DNA from: Prevotella sp.
GTDB lineage: Bacteria > Bacteroidota > Bacteroidia > Bacteroidales > Bacteroidaceae
Direction: 5' to 3'
DNA: 64,000 nucleotides
NCBI GenBank assembly: GCA_017412705.1
Contig: JAFPWS010000011.1
Span: forward strand, 1 to 64,000
Shown: in pieces, positions 54,205 to 61,442 of the stretch
Position numbering within the stretch: position 1 is the first letter of the stretch
How the letters are laid out: every line of letters begins with the position of its first letter
The notes under the pieces: model-generated
What the model saw: the letters and a program-made list of their open reading frames with translations, nothing else
The model's database searches: none
Told to the model about the DNA's origin: nothing
Made by a program: the position numbers and the translations under genes

Positions 54205-55269
54205 TTAATTGTACCTTTGCACCTGATGACTGGTTAACAGACAAAGCTTCTCTACCACAAATTCACCCGTGCGTTCATTCTTTCGTACCAAAAGAATTGT
54301 GTCAGAATCGGGCGTGACAGTAATTGTCCGATAAATACTATTGAGTTTGATAGCCTTAATGGGGTTGCCATTCCAGTCATAGATAAGGAGCATATTTCCG
54401 CCAAAGATGTCTTGTGGATAATCATCATAGCGTTTGCCCCAATAAAGGGCGACACAATAATGAGCATTTCCTGCTACGTCAATAAAACCATAGGTGTTGT
54501 GTGGCAGAAACTTGACAGAGCCGCCCTTTGCCTTTGCAAACTTAGGTAGAATGTTTCCCTTTTTACAAACTAATGCTGGTTTATTCAAATCTTTTAGTTC
54601 ATAGAATGCTATGAACGACCCGCAGGTTGTTGCTGCAACCATCTTTTTCCGCTCTAGCTCGTAATGGCAATTCCATTGACAGGCATATGCCTTTTGGGTG
54701 TCGTTCAGATTATCATCTTCTGCCAAAGGATAGATTCCAAAGAGTGTTGTAATGGAATCAGCCTTATTGTCCATGATAGCAAATGGATATCCCTTGAATG
54801 GCCCCGTTCCTAAACTCATATCATCGTTAATGCGATACACTTTAAAAATCTGTTCGTTGGCCTTCACAAAACTGACTGAATTGATGATATGTCCGGGATT
54901 ATTTGTTCTTACAGTGGAAAGTTGCCGCTTGTTCAAATCCCAGAAATACAATTCTTCGCCTTGTGTCTTGAGTGTCGTCATTATGCTTACCTCGCCATTC
55001 CCTCTTCCAGCATTGAGGAAGTGCCCCATAAAAGAGCTAGCTCTGTAATCATAAACGGAGAGGTGTGTTGGCTTAAACACATTGGAGAGCGCAATAATTC
55101 TGTCAGTGCAAGTCATCATGATAGGATTAAGAATCTCATGCTTGGGAAAATTAACCTTCTCAGTATTCCCTTTGGTTATGACTGTGAACTCAGACAAGAT
55201 GCCGTCTTCTTCTACCTGATGGTCAGACATTGAGAACAATAAGAATGAAAACAATAAACTACTAATCAT
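54205..55269 (-). CDS. 6-bladed beta-propeller (BF3164-like) exported protein
   Basis: A 354-residue protein with a short N-terminal hydrophobic leader (ISSLLFSFLLFSMS) and repeats of beta-propeller type: HLSVYDYRASSFMGHFLNAG, ELYFWDLNKRQLSTV, LLIYDWNGNPIKAIKLN and RTITVTPDSDTILLVRKN. This resembles the BF3164/TolB-like propeller lipoproteins of Bacteroidetes, but no lipobox Cys is visible. It is the last gene of the BlaI-M56-GLPGLI-barrel operon, 6 bp after the barrel gene. The function is unknown; a periplasmic or surface binding role is an inference. Confidence 0.75.
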   Translation of the reverse strand: MISSLLFSFLLFSMSDHQVEEDGILSEFTVITKGNTEKVNFPKHEILNPIMMTCTDRIIALSNVFKPTHLSVYDYRASSFMGHFLNAGRGNGEVSIMTTLKTQGEELYFWDLNKRQLSTVRTNNPGHIINSVSFVKANEQIFKVYRINDDMSLGTGPFKGYPFAIMDNKADSITTLFGIYPLAEDDNLNDTQKAYACQWNCHYELERKKMVAATTCGSFIAFYELKDLNKPALVCKKGNILPKFAKAKGGSVKFLPHNTYGFIDVAGNAHYCVALYWGKRYDDYPQDIFGGNMLLIYDWNGNPIKAIKLNSIYRTITVTPDSDTILLVRKNERTGEFVVEKLCLLTSHQVQRYN

Positions 55270-55275
55270 AAGGCA

Positions 55276-57852
55276 TTATAATATATATGAGATGGTAAAA
55301 AGTAATTCGCGACCACGAAGGTTGTATCTGTAAGAATACATGTTTACGGTGCTGTATTCTGTATATGCGTATTGCCGCTGGTTGAAAATGTTGTTCAAGT
55401 TCAAACCATATCTAAGTGCTTTCTGTCGAAATGACAGACCACAGTCGAATAGTACGACGGTCTTGGACAAGTCATCGGTGATGTCTCTTGCAGCAATATC
55501 GGCTCCAACATGGATGAGGAACGTTTTCCAAGGTGACAAAACGACCTTCATGTGATGGTCTTGCAGCCAAAGACTTCGACTGACATCAAGATATTTCGAT
55601 GCTGATCTACGGATTTGTCCTTCGTAAGTGAACTCCAAGAAATCAAGGGGCTTAGAAACGACAGATGGCATCATCGTGAAACTCTCGCTGTTTGTACCAA
55701 TGAGCAATGAGTTTTGCATTATGTTCTGATGGTTCCAGGAATATTGCAGGGTTAGTGATAGCTTAGTGCCAATAGACTGGAACCGTTTTACGGCACTGAT
55801 TGATGAAGTGAATCTGTCTGCACTATGCAACTGGGGAATATCGGCATACACTATCATATCGTCAGTAACGAATTTTGAGACGATGCTGTTAGACTTTGTG
55901 TTGCGGTATGTTAAGTCCATGTTGAGGAACCATTGGCTGATGGGAAACTTATAGTCGAAGCGGAACTTTGCCACAAAAACCTTTTTATCCGACAGTTCTC
56001 CTAAAGACAGGCGTTCTATGAGTATATCGGTTCGTATAGGGTTGGGGAGGAAATCGCAGATGTCACCAACAGAACGTTTGTAGCTGGCTCTCGTCGTGAT
56101 AGTTGCACTCGGCGTAACCTTATAAATGATGTCCGCCTCTGGGCAAAGGGATAGTTTGAAGCACGACATATCCGTATGACCGTTACGGTCGTCATTGCCT
56201 ATGAAGTCGGCATGAGTGGCTAAGGAAGTGCGGATATTCAGTCGGGGTGCTGTGTATTCGTATTGAGGCGAGAATGAAAGCCTGAAATTATCGAATACAG
56301 TGTTATTGTTAGTGGTTGCCATACTATCTTCGGACAACATCGTGCGTATATGCTGCCGTTTGTATTGTATCGCCAGTGGAAGATACAGACGGGTGCGCTG
56401 CCTGATATAAACGCCTGATAGTTTTTCTGCAACAGAGAAGTCCAACGACTTCATCCATTGCGATACCCTTTGATTGCCATACTGGATATCCAACTGAGCA
56501 TCTGGCGAAACGGACAACTGCATGACATTGGAGGTATTGATGTTCCAACGTCCTCGCCGCCAGTTGACAATCAGCTCATTATAGACATTATAAGAGTCAA
56601 GGCACTGGTTCTGTCGAGTGGGCAAGGTGTTTCGCAAGGTTGGCAACTCCGCCGTCTTGAACGATGCATTCGACGAGAAGGAATTGACAATATAGGCACT
56701 TGGTGAATTGTTTTTGTACTCCAGCGAGAATGAAGGTGTTTTCTTGGAAACGGAATAGTTCTTCTCTTGTTCAATAACAATTGTCGTGTCGCCGGCATAA
56801 TATGATTGTGTATCACCGTATGAGTGCTGCCTATGAGAATACGCATACCCAATATTCATTTTTAAGGTTTTATTATCCGACAACTTCAGACTACTATTCA
56901 AAGAATAGTGCTGGTCTTGCGGATAAGAATATCTGTCAGTGGCTAGCGGAGGTGTTGAAGCGGAGATATTGCCCAGAATGTCCTCTGAGAGCGAGTGCTG
57001 CTTCGTGGAAGCAAAATGATCAATTCCCTCACGCTCAGCAAAAGCCGATTCATTGCCTACTTTGACGGTTGCAATAGTTAGGAACTTCTTGGTGAACAAC
57101 ATTCCTGCACCGCCAAACTGATAGAGTGCTTTCTCCTTTGACAGGCCAAACGTCCCCTCAATCGTACCCACTGGTTTGAGTTTCGCCTTCTTGCTCAGTT
57201 TGATATTCAGTGCAACGTCGTCAGAGAAAATATCCTTGTTCATCTTCACAGGCTGATGATGGTTGTACACTTGCACGGAATTGACGTACTCTGCGGGTAT
57301 GTTGTTGGTGGCAATGTTATACTTGCCACTCAGCAAATCCACATCTTCTATATAGAATTTGGAAATCTCCTTTCCCATGTACTGGATGCTGCCATTGCTG
57401 GCAACTTCTATTCCAGGCAGTCTTTTTAGAACGTCATTAAGAGTGTAATCCGATGCTGTGGTGAACGATGCCACATGATACGATAGTGTATCACCACGCT
57501 GTGATATGGGTGATGCCTTGACAATCACTTCTTGCAGAACCTGCGATGTCTCATGCAAAACGAAGTTGCATATCTGTGTCTTATATGCTATGTCTCTTGT
57601 TTCATTTTCATATCCCAAATGTTCGGCCGATAGGCATAAGGGTTTGTCACTTGGGGGAATCCTAACCGTATATTTGCCTGCACTATTCGTCACGGTATAG
57701 GCTAACATCTTGTTATCGGCTATGGCCTTGATGATGACACCTTTCATTGGGCCATCCCCATCCGTCACCATACCGCCCACAACAACCTGAGCTGCAGATT
57801 TGCAGGCATATATGGCGAATAGTACAATGATAAGAAATATACGATGAGTCAT
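55276..57852 (-). CDS. TonB-dependent-receptor-like outer-membrane beta-barrel protein
   Basis: An 858-residue outer-membrane protein. The signal peptide (MTHRIFLIIVLFAIYACKSA) is followed by a carboxypeptidase-regulatory-like domain (about 25-100, GMVTDGDGPMKGVIIKAIAD), a plug-like domain (LNDVLKRLPGIEVASNGSIQ, then FYIEDVDLLSGKYN) and a long barrel ending LLFTISYIL. Start 57852 leaves 13 bp after the GLPGLI gene; an upstream start at 57894 would overlap that gene and precede the signal peptide. Its pairing with a GLPGLI protein is common in Bacteroidetes. The cargo is unknown. Confidence 0.85.
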   Translation of the reverse strand: MTHRIFLIIVLFAIYACKSAAQVVVGGMVTDGDGPMKGVIIKAIADNKMLAYTVTNSAGKYTVRIPPSDKPLCLSAEHLGYENETRDIAYKTQICNFVLHETSQVLQEVIVKASPISQRGDTLSYHVASFTTASDYTLNDVLKRLPGIEVASNGSIQYMGKEISKFYIEDVDLLSGKYNIATNNIPAEYVNSVQVYNHHQPVKMNKDIFSDDVALNIKLSKKAKLKPVGTIEGTFGLSKEKALYQFGGAGMLFTKKFLTIATVKVGNESAFAEREGIDHFASTKQHSLSEDILGNISASTPPLATDRYSYPQDQHYSLNSSLKLSDNKTLKMNIGYAYSHRQHSYGDTQSYYAGDTTIVIEQEKNYSVSKKTPSFSLEYKNNSPSAYIVNSFSSNASFKTAELPTLRNTLPTRQNQCLDSYNVYNELIVNWRRGRWNINTSNVMQLSVSPDAQLDIQYGNQRVSQWMKSLDFSVAEKLSGVYIRQRTRLYLPLAIQYKRQHIRTMLSEDSMATTNNNTVFDNFRLSFSPQYEYTAPRLNIRTSLATHADFIGNDDRNGHTDMSCFKLSLCPEADIIYKVTPSATITTRASYKRSVGDICDFLPNPIRTDILIERLSLGELSDKKVFVAKFRFDYKFPISQWFLNMDLTYRNTKSNSIVSKFVTDDMIVYADIPQLHSADRFTSSISAVKRFQSIGTKLSLTLQYSWNHQNIMQNSLLIGTNSESFTMMPSVVSKPLDFLEFTYEGQIRRSASKYLDVSRSLWLQDHHMKVVLSPWKTFLIHVGADIAARDITDDLSKTVVLFDCGLSFRQKALRYGLNLNNIFNQRQYAYTEYSTVNMYSYRYNLRGRELLFTISYIL

Positions 57853-57865
57853 AATCAATGGGAAT

Positions 57866-58687
57866 TTATTGTAATTCCAAGGGTATGTATCCATTTGGGT
57901 GAATGCGTAGTTGTTGCCCGTCTATGAATATAGAGCCCTTTCCACCTCCATGCTTGTCTATCCTCACATGGCCAATGGACTCAACGGGTATATTGCCCAT
58001 AGGGTTCTTTTCAAAAATATTCTTCGTTTTGACAAACTTCTCCCGAGTTGTTTTGAGGTGGTTCTTGGTATTGGGGGCTTGTATGTCTATGTTGCCTCTA
58101 CGGAATGCAATGGCTTCGAAACTATGTATACCCTCGGTATCCTTGGCTTTCATGACAAGTCCTGGGAGTCCACAGAGTTTCCATGGTCCATATACGACAG
58201 GAATCTGCGACGTGTACCATACCGTCCATAACCGACCGCCATATTCGCCTGTTGCCTTTCCACAGGAGTATCCGCAAATCGTATCTGTTCCTTCTGCCAT
58301 AGTCCAGACGATCGTGTTGGCATCTTCAGTATAGTAATAGCGTTCTGGTGTAATGGTGCCACAAACCGTATATTTCCCGTCAGGGTTGTTTTGCCAGACG
58401 GTCTGGTCAAAAAAATATTCATTCCTCACCATCTGTTTCTGATAGTGTTCGTTTTCTTCGTCTGTGCCACCGACAAGCAACACAGAATCAACGAGGTATG
58501 CCGAATAGTCGCTGAACATGGCGGCAGTGTCATTCAGCATCAGTATGGTGGAATACACCTCGCCAGGATTACCGTTATTCACTTTGTATTCATAGATACA
58601 TTCATACTTGGTAGCCTCATTATTTTGGGCGTGTAAAATCTGGGACGAGGCCAGAAGCCCCGTCAATAAGAAGACGATTCTTTTCAT
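57866..58687 (-). CDS. GLPGLI family protein
   Basis: A 273-residue secreted protein (signal peptide IVFLLTGLLASSQILHAQ). The family hallmark is in VYGPWKLCGLPGLVMKAKDT at about residues 165-185, preceded by the usual TEDANTIVWTMAEGTDTICG and TVWYTSQIPV. The family's function is unknown; members occur with TonB-type barrels, as here, and with M56 peptidase genes. It lies 12 bp after the M56 gene and 13 bp before the barrel start. Confidence 0.93.
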   Translation of the reverse strand: MKRIVFLLTGLLASSQILHAQNNEATKYECIYEYKVNNGNPGEVYSTILMLNDTAAMFSDYSAYLVDSVLLVGGTDEENEHYQKQMVRNEYFFDQTVWQNNPDGKYTVCGTITPERYYYTEDANTIVWTMAEGTDTICGYSCGKATGEYGGRLWTVWYTSQIPVVYGPWKLCGLPGLVMKAKDTEGIHSFEAIAFRRGNIDIQAPNTKNHLKTTREKFVKTKNIFEKNPMGNIPVESIGHVRIDKHGGGKGSIFIDGQQLRIHPNGYIPLELQ

Positions 58688-58699
58688 GCTTATGCTATG

Positions 58700-59719
58700 T
58701 TATTTAATGAGTTCTATGAGTATGATGCCGTTGCCGGCCTGTTGGCCGTATTGCTGTTTATATTTGTTGATGTTCTTAGAATCTTTCAATACCGTCACGG
58801 CTTTTATCTGCTCTGGCGGTATGTGGTCAAAACGATCTGCCTGTTGGCCGTCAATAAGGATAAGAGGGCCAGAAACAGAACGGGATGGAGTGACGGCAAA
58901 CAATGCGAGACTAAGCATTACCATTGGTAGGAGTATCCAGATGCGCCAGTTCTGATGAGCCTGCACTTTCGTCATTGCCTTGAAGCGGTAAGAGAGCGGG
59001 TGTCTCGACATGCAGTTTACCACATCGAGATTGACACCAAAGAGATATTTGAGTAGGGTTGCCTGATAATCATTCAGTTTAAAACCGTTACTGAGTGCTT
59101 CTCTGTCGGCCTCCATCTCCTGTACCTCGGTCAGCCATCGGGTGGCAATCCAGATAAAGGGATTGAACCAAAACACAGTCTTTGCCACCTCCATAAGTAT
59201 TCGTTCTTTGGAATGACCGTGGAGAATATGCGCACATTCATGAGCAAGGATGTGACTACGCTCAGCGTCGTTAGCAATGGGTGGCAGGTAAATGGTGTGC
59301 CAAAACGAAAATGGAGATTTTACAGCCTTGCTAATAACTGTACTCTGGCCGCCTTCCTTCGTCTCCTTCCCATATCTGTGAAGTCTTCTCAGCCTATATA
59401 GTTGTGAAAACGCAGAGGTTGCCATTGCAAGTACACCGAGCAGATATATTGTGCAGCCAATATAGAGCAAAGCATTACTTCCCGTATGTTCAGCTTGTGT
59501 GTTGATGGCTCCATACGTTGTCTGAATGCTTTTGGGCAGATTATTTGTTGCAATAGGAATCTGCAACAATGGAATCATACACGATACCGCAACAGACAGT
59601 ATGAGGAAACGACGCCTTATAAGGTAGGACGTCGCACGATCTATCATCAACTGGTAAACTATCAGAAAAAGACCGCTGCAAATCAGGCTTTCGATGATAT
59701 ATAGGACAGGTGACTTCAT
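58700..59719 (-). CDS. M56 (BlaR1-like) metallopeptidase with plug-like periplasmic tail
   Basis: A 339-residue inner-membrane protein. Helices at about 7-27, 37-56, 86-108, 180-198 and 260-277 surround the zinc-peptidase motif HECAH (residues 160-164) and EMEADREA near 201. In BlaR1/MecR1 the last helix leads to a beta-lactam sensor. Here it leads to a 60-residue tail: PLILIDGQQADRF, IPPEQIKAVTVLKDSKN and YGQQAGNGIILIE. This has the pattern of the TonB-receptor plug (IDG, VLKD, NGVI). It overlaps the BlaI-type gene by 4 bp, so signal-triggered cleavage of that repressor is the likely role. Confidence 0.88.
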   Translation of the reverse strand: MKSPVLYIIESLICSGLFLIVYQLMIDRATSYLIRRRFLILSVAVSCMIPLLQIPIATNNLPKSIQTTYGAINTQAEHTGSNALLYIGCTIYLLGVLAMATSAFSQLYRLRRLHRYGKETKEGGQSTVISKAVKSPFSFWHTIYLPPIANDAERSHILAHECAHILHGHSKERILMEVAKTVFWFNPFIWIATRWLTEVQEMEADREALSNGFKLNDYQATLLKYLFGVNLDVVNCMSRHPLSYRFKAMTKVQAHQNWRIWILLPMVMLSLALFAVTPSRSVSGPLILIDGQQADRFDHIPPEQIKAVTVLKDSKNINKYKQQYGQQAGNGIILIELIK

Positions 59720-60093
59720 CTGCTTTCTTCCTTCATTATCTGGATTATTTCTTCTAGTTCGCTGATGCTAACAGACTTGGTGTCATTGAAGAAACTGAGC
59801 ATTTGGTGAATGGAACCGCCAAAGAAATTAAGCATCACGTTGTCCATAAATCCTTTTGTGTACTCCTTCTTCCGCACCAGCGGGAAATACTGGTAGGTCG
59901 TTCCGAATGCTTTGTGACTCACAAATCCTTTCTTCTCCAATACCCGAATCACCGTGGAAACAGTGTTGTAGGCTGGTTTCGGTTCGGGCATCTCATCAAG
60001 CACCTCGCGGACGAGTGCTTTCTTCTTTTCCCATAGTATCTGCATCACTTCCAGTTCGGCATGCGTCAACTCTCTTAATTCTTTCTTTGCCAT
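59716..60093 (-). CDS. BlaI/MecI/CopY family transcriptional repressor
   Basis: A 125-residue winged-helix repressor. The start at MAKKELRELTHAELEVMQIL (60093) was preferred over an upstream ATG at 60117, which lies close to the promoter. The DNA-binding domain contains NTVSTVIRVLEKKGFVSHKA, and the C-terminal helices serve for dimerisation. BlaI proteins are inactivated by proteolysis by M56 partners; the M56 gene overlaps by 4 bp. A BlaI-type palindrome lies inside the promoter (60135-60152), predicting autoregulation of the whole operon. Confidence 0.9.
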   Translation of the reverse strand: MAKKELRELTHAELEVMQILWEKKKALVREVLDEMPEPKPAYNTVSTVIRVLEKKGFVSHKAFGTTYQYFPLVRKKEYTKGFMDNVMLNFFGGSIHQMLSFFNDTKSVSISELEEIIQIMKEESR

Positions 60094-60125
60094 ATTATTC
60101 GTCTTATAATTACTCAACTATGGTG

Positions 60126-60157
60126 CAAAGATACTAACTATAATTGTAGTTAACAAA
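60126..60157 (-). promoter_or_regulatory. Promoter with BlaI-type operator
   Basis: Minus strand TTTG (60154-60157), 20-bp spacer, TATCTTTG (60126-60133). Between them is TAACTATAATTGTAGTTA (60135-60152). It has near-perfect dyad symmetry and matches the ACTACAnnTGTAGT form known for BlaI/MecI operators, apart from one change (ACTATA). A bound repressor would cover the whole spacer. Confidence 0.75.
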
Positions 60158-60206
60158 TTATTCCTATAAGATTTATGTTTGTTTAACATAACAATGGTGA
60201 TCCGTC

Positions 60207-60373
60207 TTCCTCATCCTCTACGAAATGGGCATGGACAGCAAGGCCGTGCGCCGCATCATGGGCATCACTCAAGAGGCCATCTGCATTCTTGTGTCCCTCC
60301 GGTAGCAAGCGACCAGAGGTCGAGCGCCCGAACTGCGTTCGCCTACCCGTAGCCTTTCCACAAGGTACAGGAT
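60207..60373 (+). pseudogene. Remnant of a C-terminal helix-turn-helix gene, copy 2, interrupted
   Basis: Bases 60207-60281 repeat copy 1 (FLILYEMGMDSKAVRRIMGI, TQEAI). The match then breaks and resumes at 60357-60373 (TCCACAAGGTACAGGAT). The intervening 75 bp (60282-60356) are absent from copy 1 and contain a small palindrome, CGACCAGAGGTCG. This accounts for most of the gap 60094-60474, together with the BlaI promoter and the Abi terminator. Confidence 0.55.
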
Positions 60374-60411
60374 TATGCAGAATGGGAGGAAGTAGGGGAG
60401 AGATAGGTAGG

Positions 60412-60446
60412 GAAAACAAAAGCGCAGCCAAATAGTTGGCTACGCT
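60412..60446 (-). terminator. Terminator after the Abi-like gene
   Basis: AGCGTAGCCAA/TTGGCTGCGCT hairpin with one mismatch and loop CTAT on the minus strand, followed by TTTTGTTTT. Confidence 0.75.
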
Positions 60447-60474
60447 GATGGCTTATGAGAAAGATACGTATTGA

Positions 60475-61143
60475 CTATAATGCATCAATTTTATTCATAA
60501 CCGACTCTGGCAGTACGTCAAGTCCGAAGAATAAGTGGTTTTTGTCGTAGCCAAGGAATGTGAGATATTTTAAGATAAGGGCGTAGTTAGCTTGTGCATA
60601 AACCATGCTTTTGCGACCTGTTGCATCGAAGCATATTGGCTCGTGGTGAGCAATACGGTTGCGGAACATCTTTATTTGCTGAAGTTCCTTGAAAATTGCC
60701 TTTTGACCGAGTCCTGTCTGGCGGGCTGGGAATATCTGCAAAATCGACTGGTTTCCAAGACGGAATGGCACTTTGGTGAACATATATGTCCAAAAACCGA
60801 AACTGACAGATGCAACCACCTTATCTGGTGTGTATTTGCCTTTGCTAACCATATCTGTGATGTCGTTCAACGTGTCCTGTCGTTGTGGTGAACGTTCTAA
60901 CATTCCACCGTTTTGAAGTTGATGGTATATCCAGTCGGCATCATTAAAATGACTGGAAAAGTGTTTGTTGATGGCATTACGTAGAACGATTTCAAAGATA
61001 CTAAGAACACCATAAAATTTTTGGCAAAGGCGAACATTGTAGCGGTATAATGTTAGAGCTTTAACGGTGTTGCCGCCACATGCATTTTTATATTTACTGA
61101 GCCTTGCAGCAGAAAATGCACTCTCAAATTGACGATATTTCAT
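60475..61143 (-). CDS. Abi_2 / AbiF-like HEPN-domain abortive-infection protein
   Basis: A 222-residue protein of the Abi_2 (AbiD/AbiF) superfamily. Two HEPN-type R-x(4-6)-H motifs are visible: RNAINKH at 55-61, within IFEIVLRNAINKHFSSHF, and RNRIAHHEP with Arg161/His166. Such motifs form RNase active sites in HEPN toxins and in Cas13. The ATG at 61143 was chosen over an upstream GTG (61167). AbiF proteins are known to be encoded next to a conserved structured RNA reported to act as an RNA antitoxin, and a structured element lies 39 bp upstream here (61182-61256). Likely role: phage-triggered RNA cleavage. Confidence 0.82.
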   Translation of the reverse strand: MKYRQFESAFSAARLSKYKNACGGNTVKALTLYRYNVRLCQKFYGVLSIFEIVLRNAINKHFSSHFNDADWIYHQLQNGGMLERSPQRQDTLNDITDMVSKGKYTPDKVVASVSFGFWTYMFTKVPFRLGNQSILQIFPARQTGLGQKAIFKELQQIKMFRNRIAHHEPICFDATGRKSMVYAQANYALILKYLTFLGYDKNHLFFGLDVLPESVMNKIDAL

Positions 61144-61160
61144 ATTTTTTTTGCTTTTTA

Positions 61161-61192
61161 TTTGCACAATTCATTTTTTATGCCTATCTTTG
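61161..61192 (+). promoter_or_regulatory. Plus-strand promoter facing into the structured element
   Basis: TTTG (61161-61164), 20-bp spacer, TATCTTTG (61185-61192). A transcript from here would form the CCCC/GGGG hairpin (61202-61237) followed by TTAAGTTTTTCTT, terminator-like. No plus-strand gene follows; it would be antisense to the abi leader. Confidence 0.5.
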
Positions 61193-61256
61193 CACCGTAA
61201 TCCCCTGGAGTCCCTGTTTTCAAAACATACTTCGGGGTTAAGTTTTTCTTATAGGC
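61182..61256 (-). ncRNA. Structured RNA candidate upstream of the Abi-like gene (abiF-RNA-like)
   Basis: On the minus strand the element begins GCCTAT (61256-61251) about 6 nt after a -7 box and ends with the complement ATAGGC (61187-61182), which closes a terminal stem. Inside are a small hairpin (TAAG-AAAAA-CTTA, 61251-61239) and a longer stem, CCCCGAAGT (61237-61229) with ACTCCAGGGG (61211-61202). That stem encloses the perfect palindrome TGTTTTGAAAACA (61227-61215). The size, structure and place ahead of an AbiF-like gene fit the published abiF RNA motif, but I could not run a covariance search. The opposite strand also has a promoter (61161-61192), so orientation is not settled. Confidence 0.55.
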
Positions 61257-61261
61257 AGGTG

Positions 61262-61269
61262 CAAAGATA
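61262..61269 (-). promoter_or_regulatory. -7 box for the Abi leader RNA
   Basis: TATCTTTG followed by CACC on the minus strand. It forms a 12-bp inverted repeat with TATCTTTGCACC at 61185-61196. The -33 match is poor. Confidence 0.5.
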
Positions 61270-61326
61270 ATACTTTTTCAGGAAATAGAATAAGTATTAA
61301 CTGAAAAAATGATGAAATATTGAATC

Positions 61327-61344
61327 ACTATTCAATTGAATAGT
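61327..61344. repeat. Perfect 18-bp palindrome
   Basis: ACTATTCAATTGAATAGT, fully self-complementary, 58 bp upstream of the abi -7 box and 15 bp from the nifJ terminator. It could be an operator. Confidence 0.55.
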
Positions 61345-61359
61345 TTATTGGGTAAAGGA

Positions 61360-61392
61360 AAAGAGGTGAAACCGTTGTGGTGCCACCTCTTT
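61360..61392 (-). terminator. Hairpin after nifJ (distal)
   Basis: AAAGAGGTG/CACCTCTTT stem with a 15-nt loop, followed on the minus strand by TTTCC. It probably ends the nifJ transcript. Confidence 0.65.
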
Positions 61393-61404
61393 AATATTAT
61401 AGAG

Positions 61405-61426
61405 TAGGGGATTCGAAAATCCCCTA
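61405..61426 (-). terminator. Hairpin after nifJ (proximal)
   Basis: Perfect 9-bp stem TAGGGGATT/AATCCCCTA with a 4-nt loop, 16 bp after the nifJ stop. No T-run follows, so it may protect the 3' end or work with the distal hairpin. Confidence 0.6.
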
Positions 61427-61442
61427 CAACTGTTCAGAGATA

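Noticed and set aside
54212..54219. Plus-strand -7 box (TACCTTTG) near the 3' end of the propeller gene
   Set aside because: No -33 box, no plus-strand gene downstream, and it lies within coding sequence, so it is probably chance.
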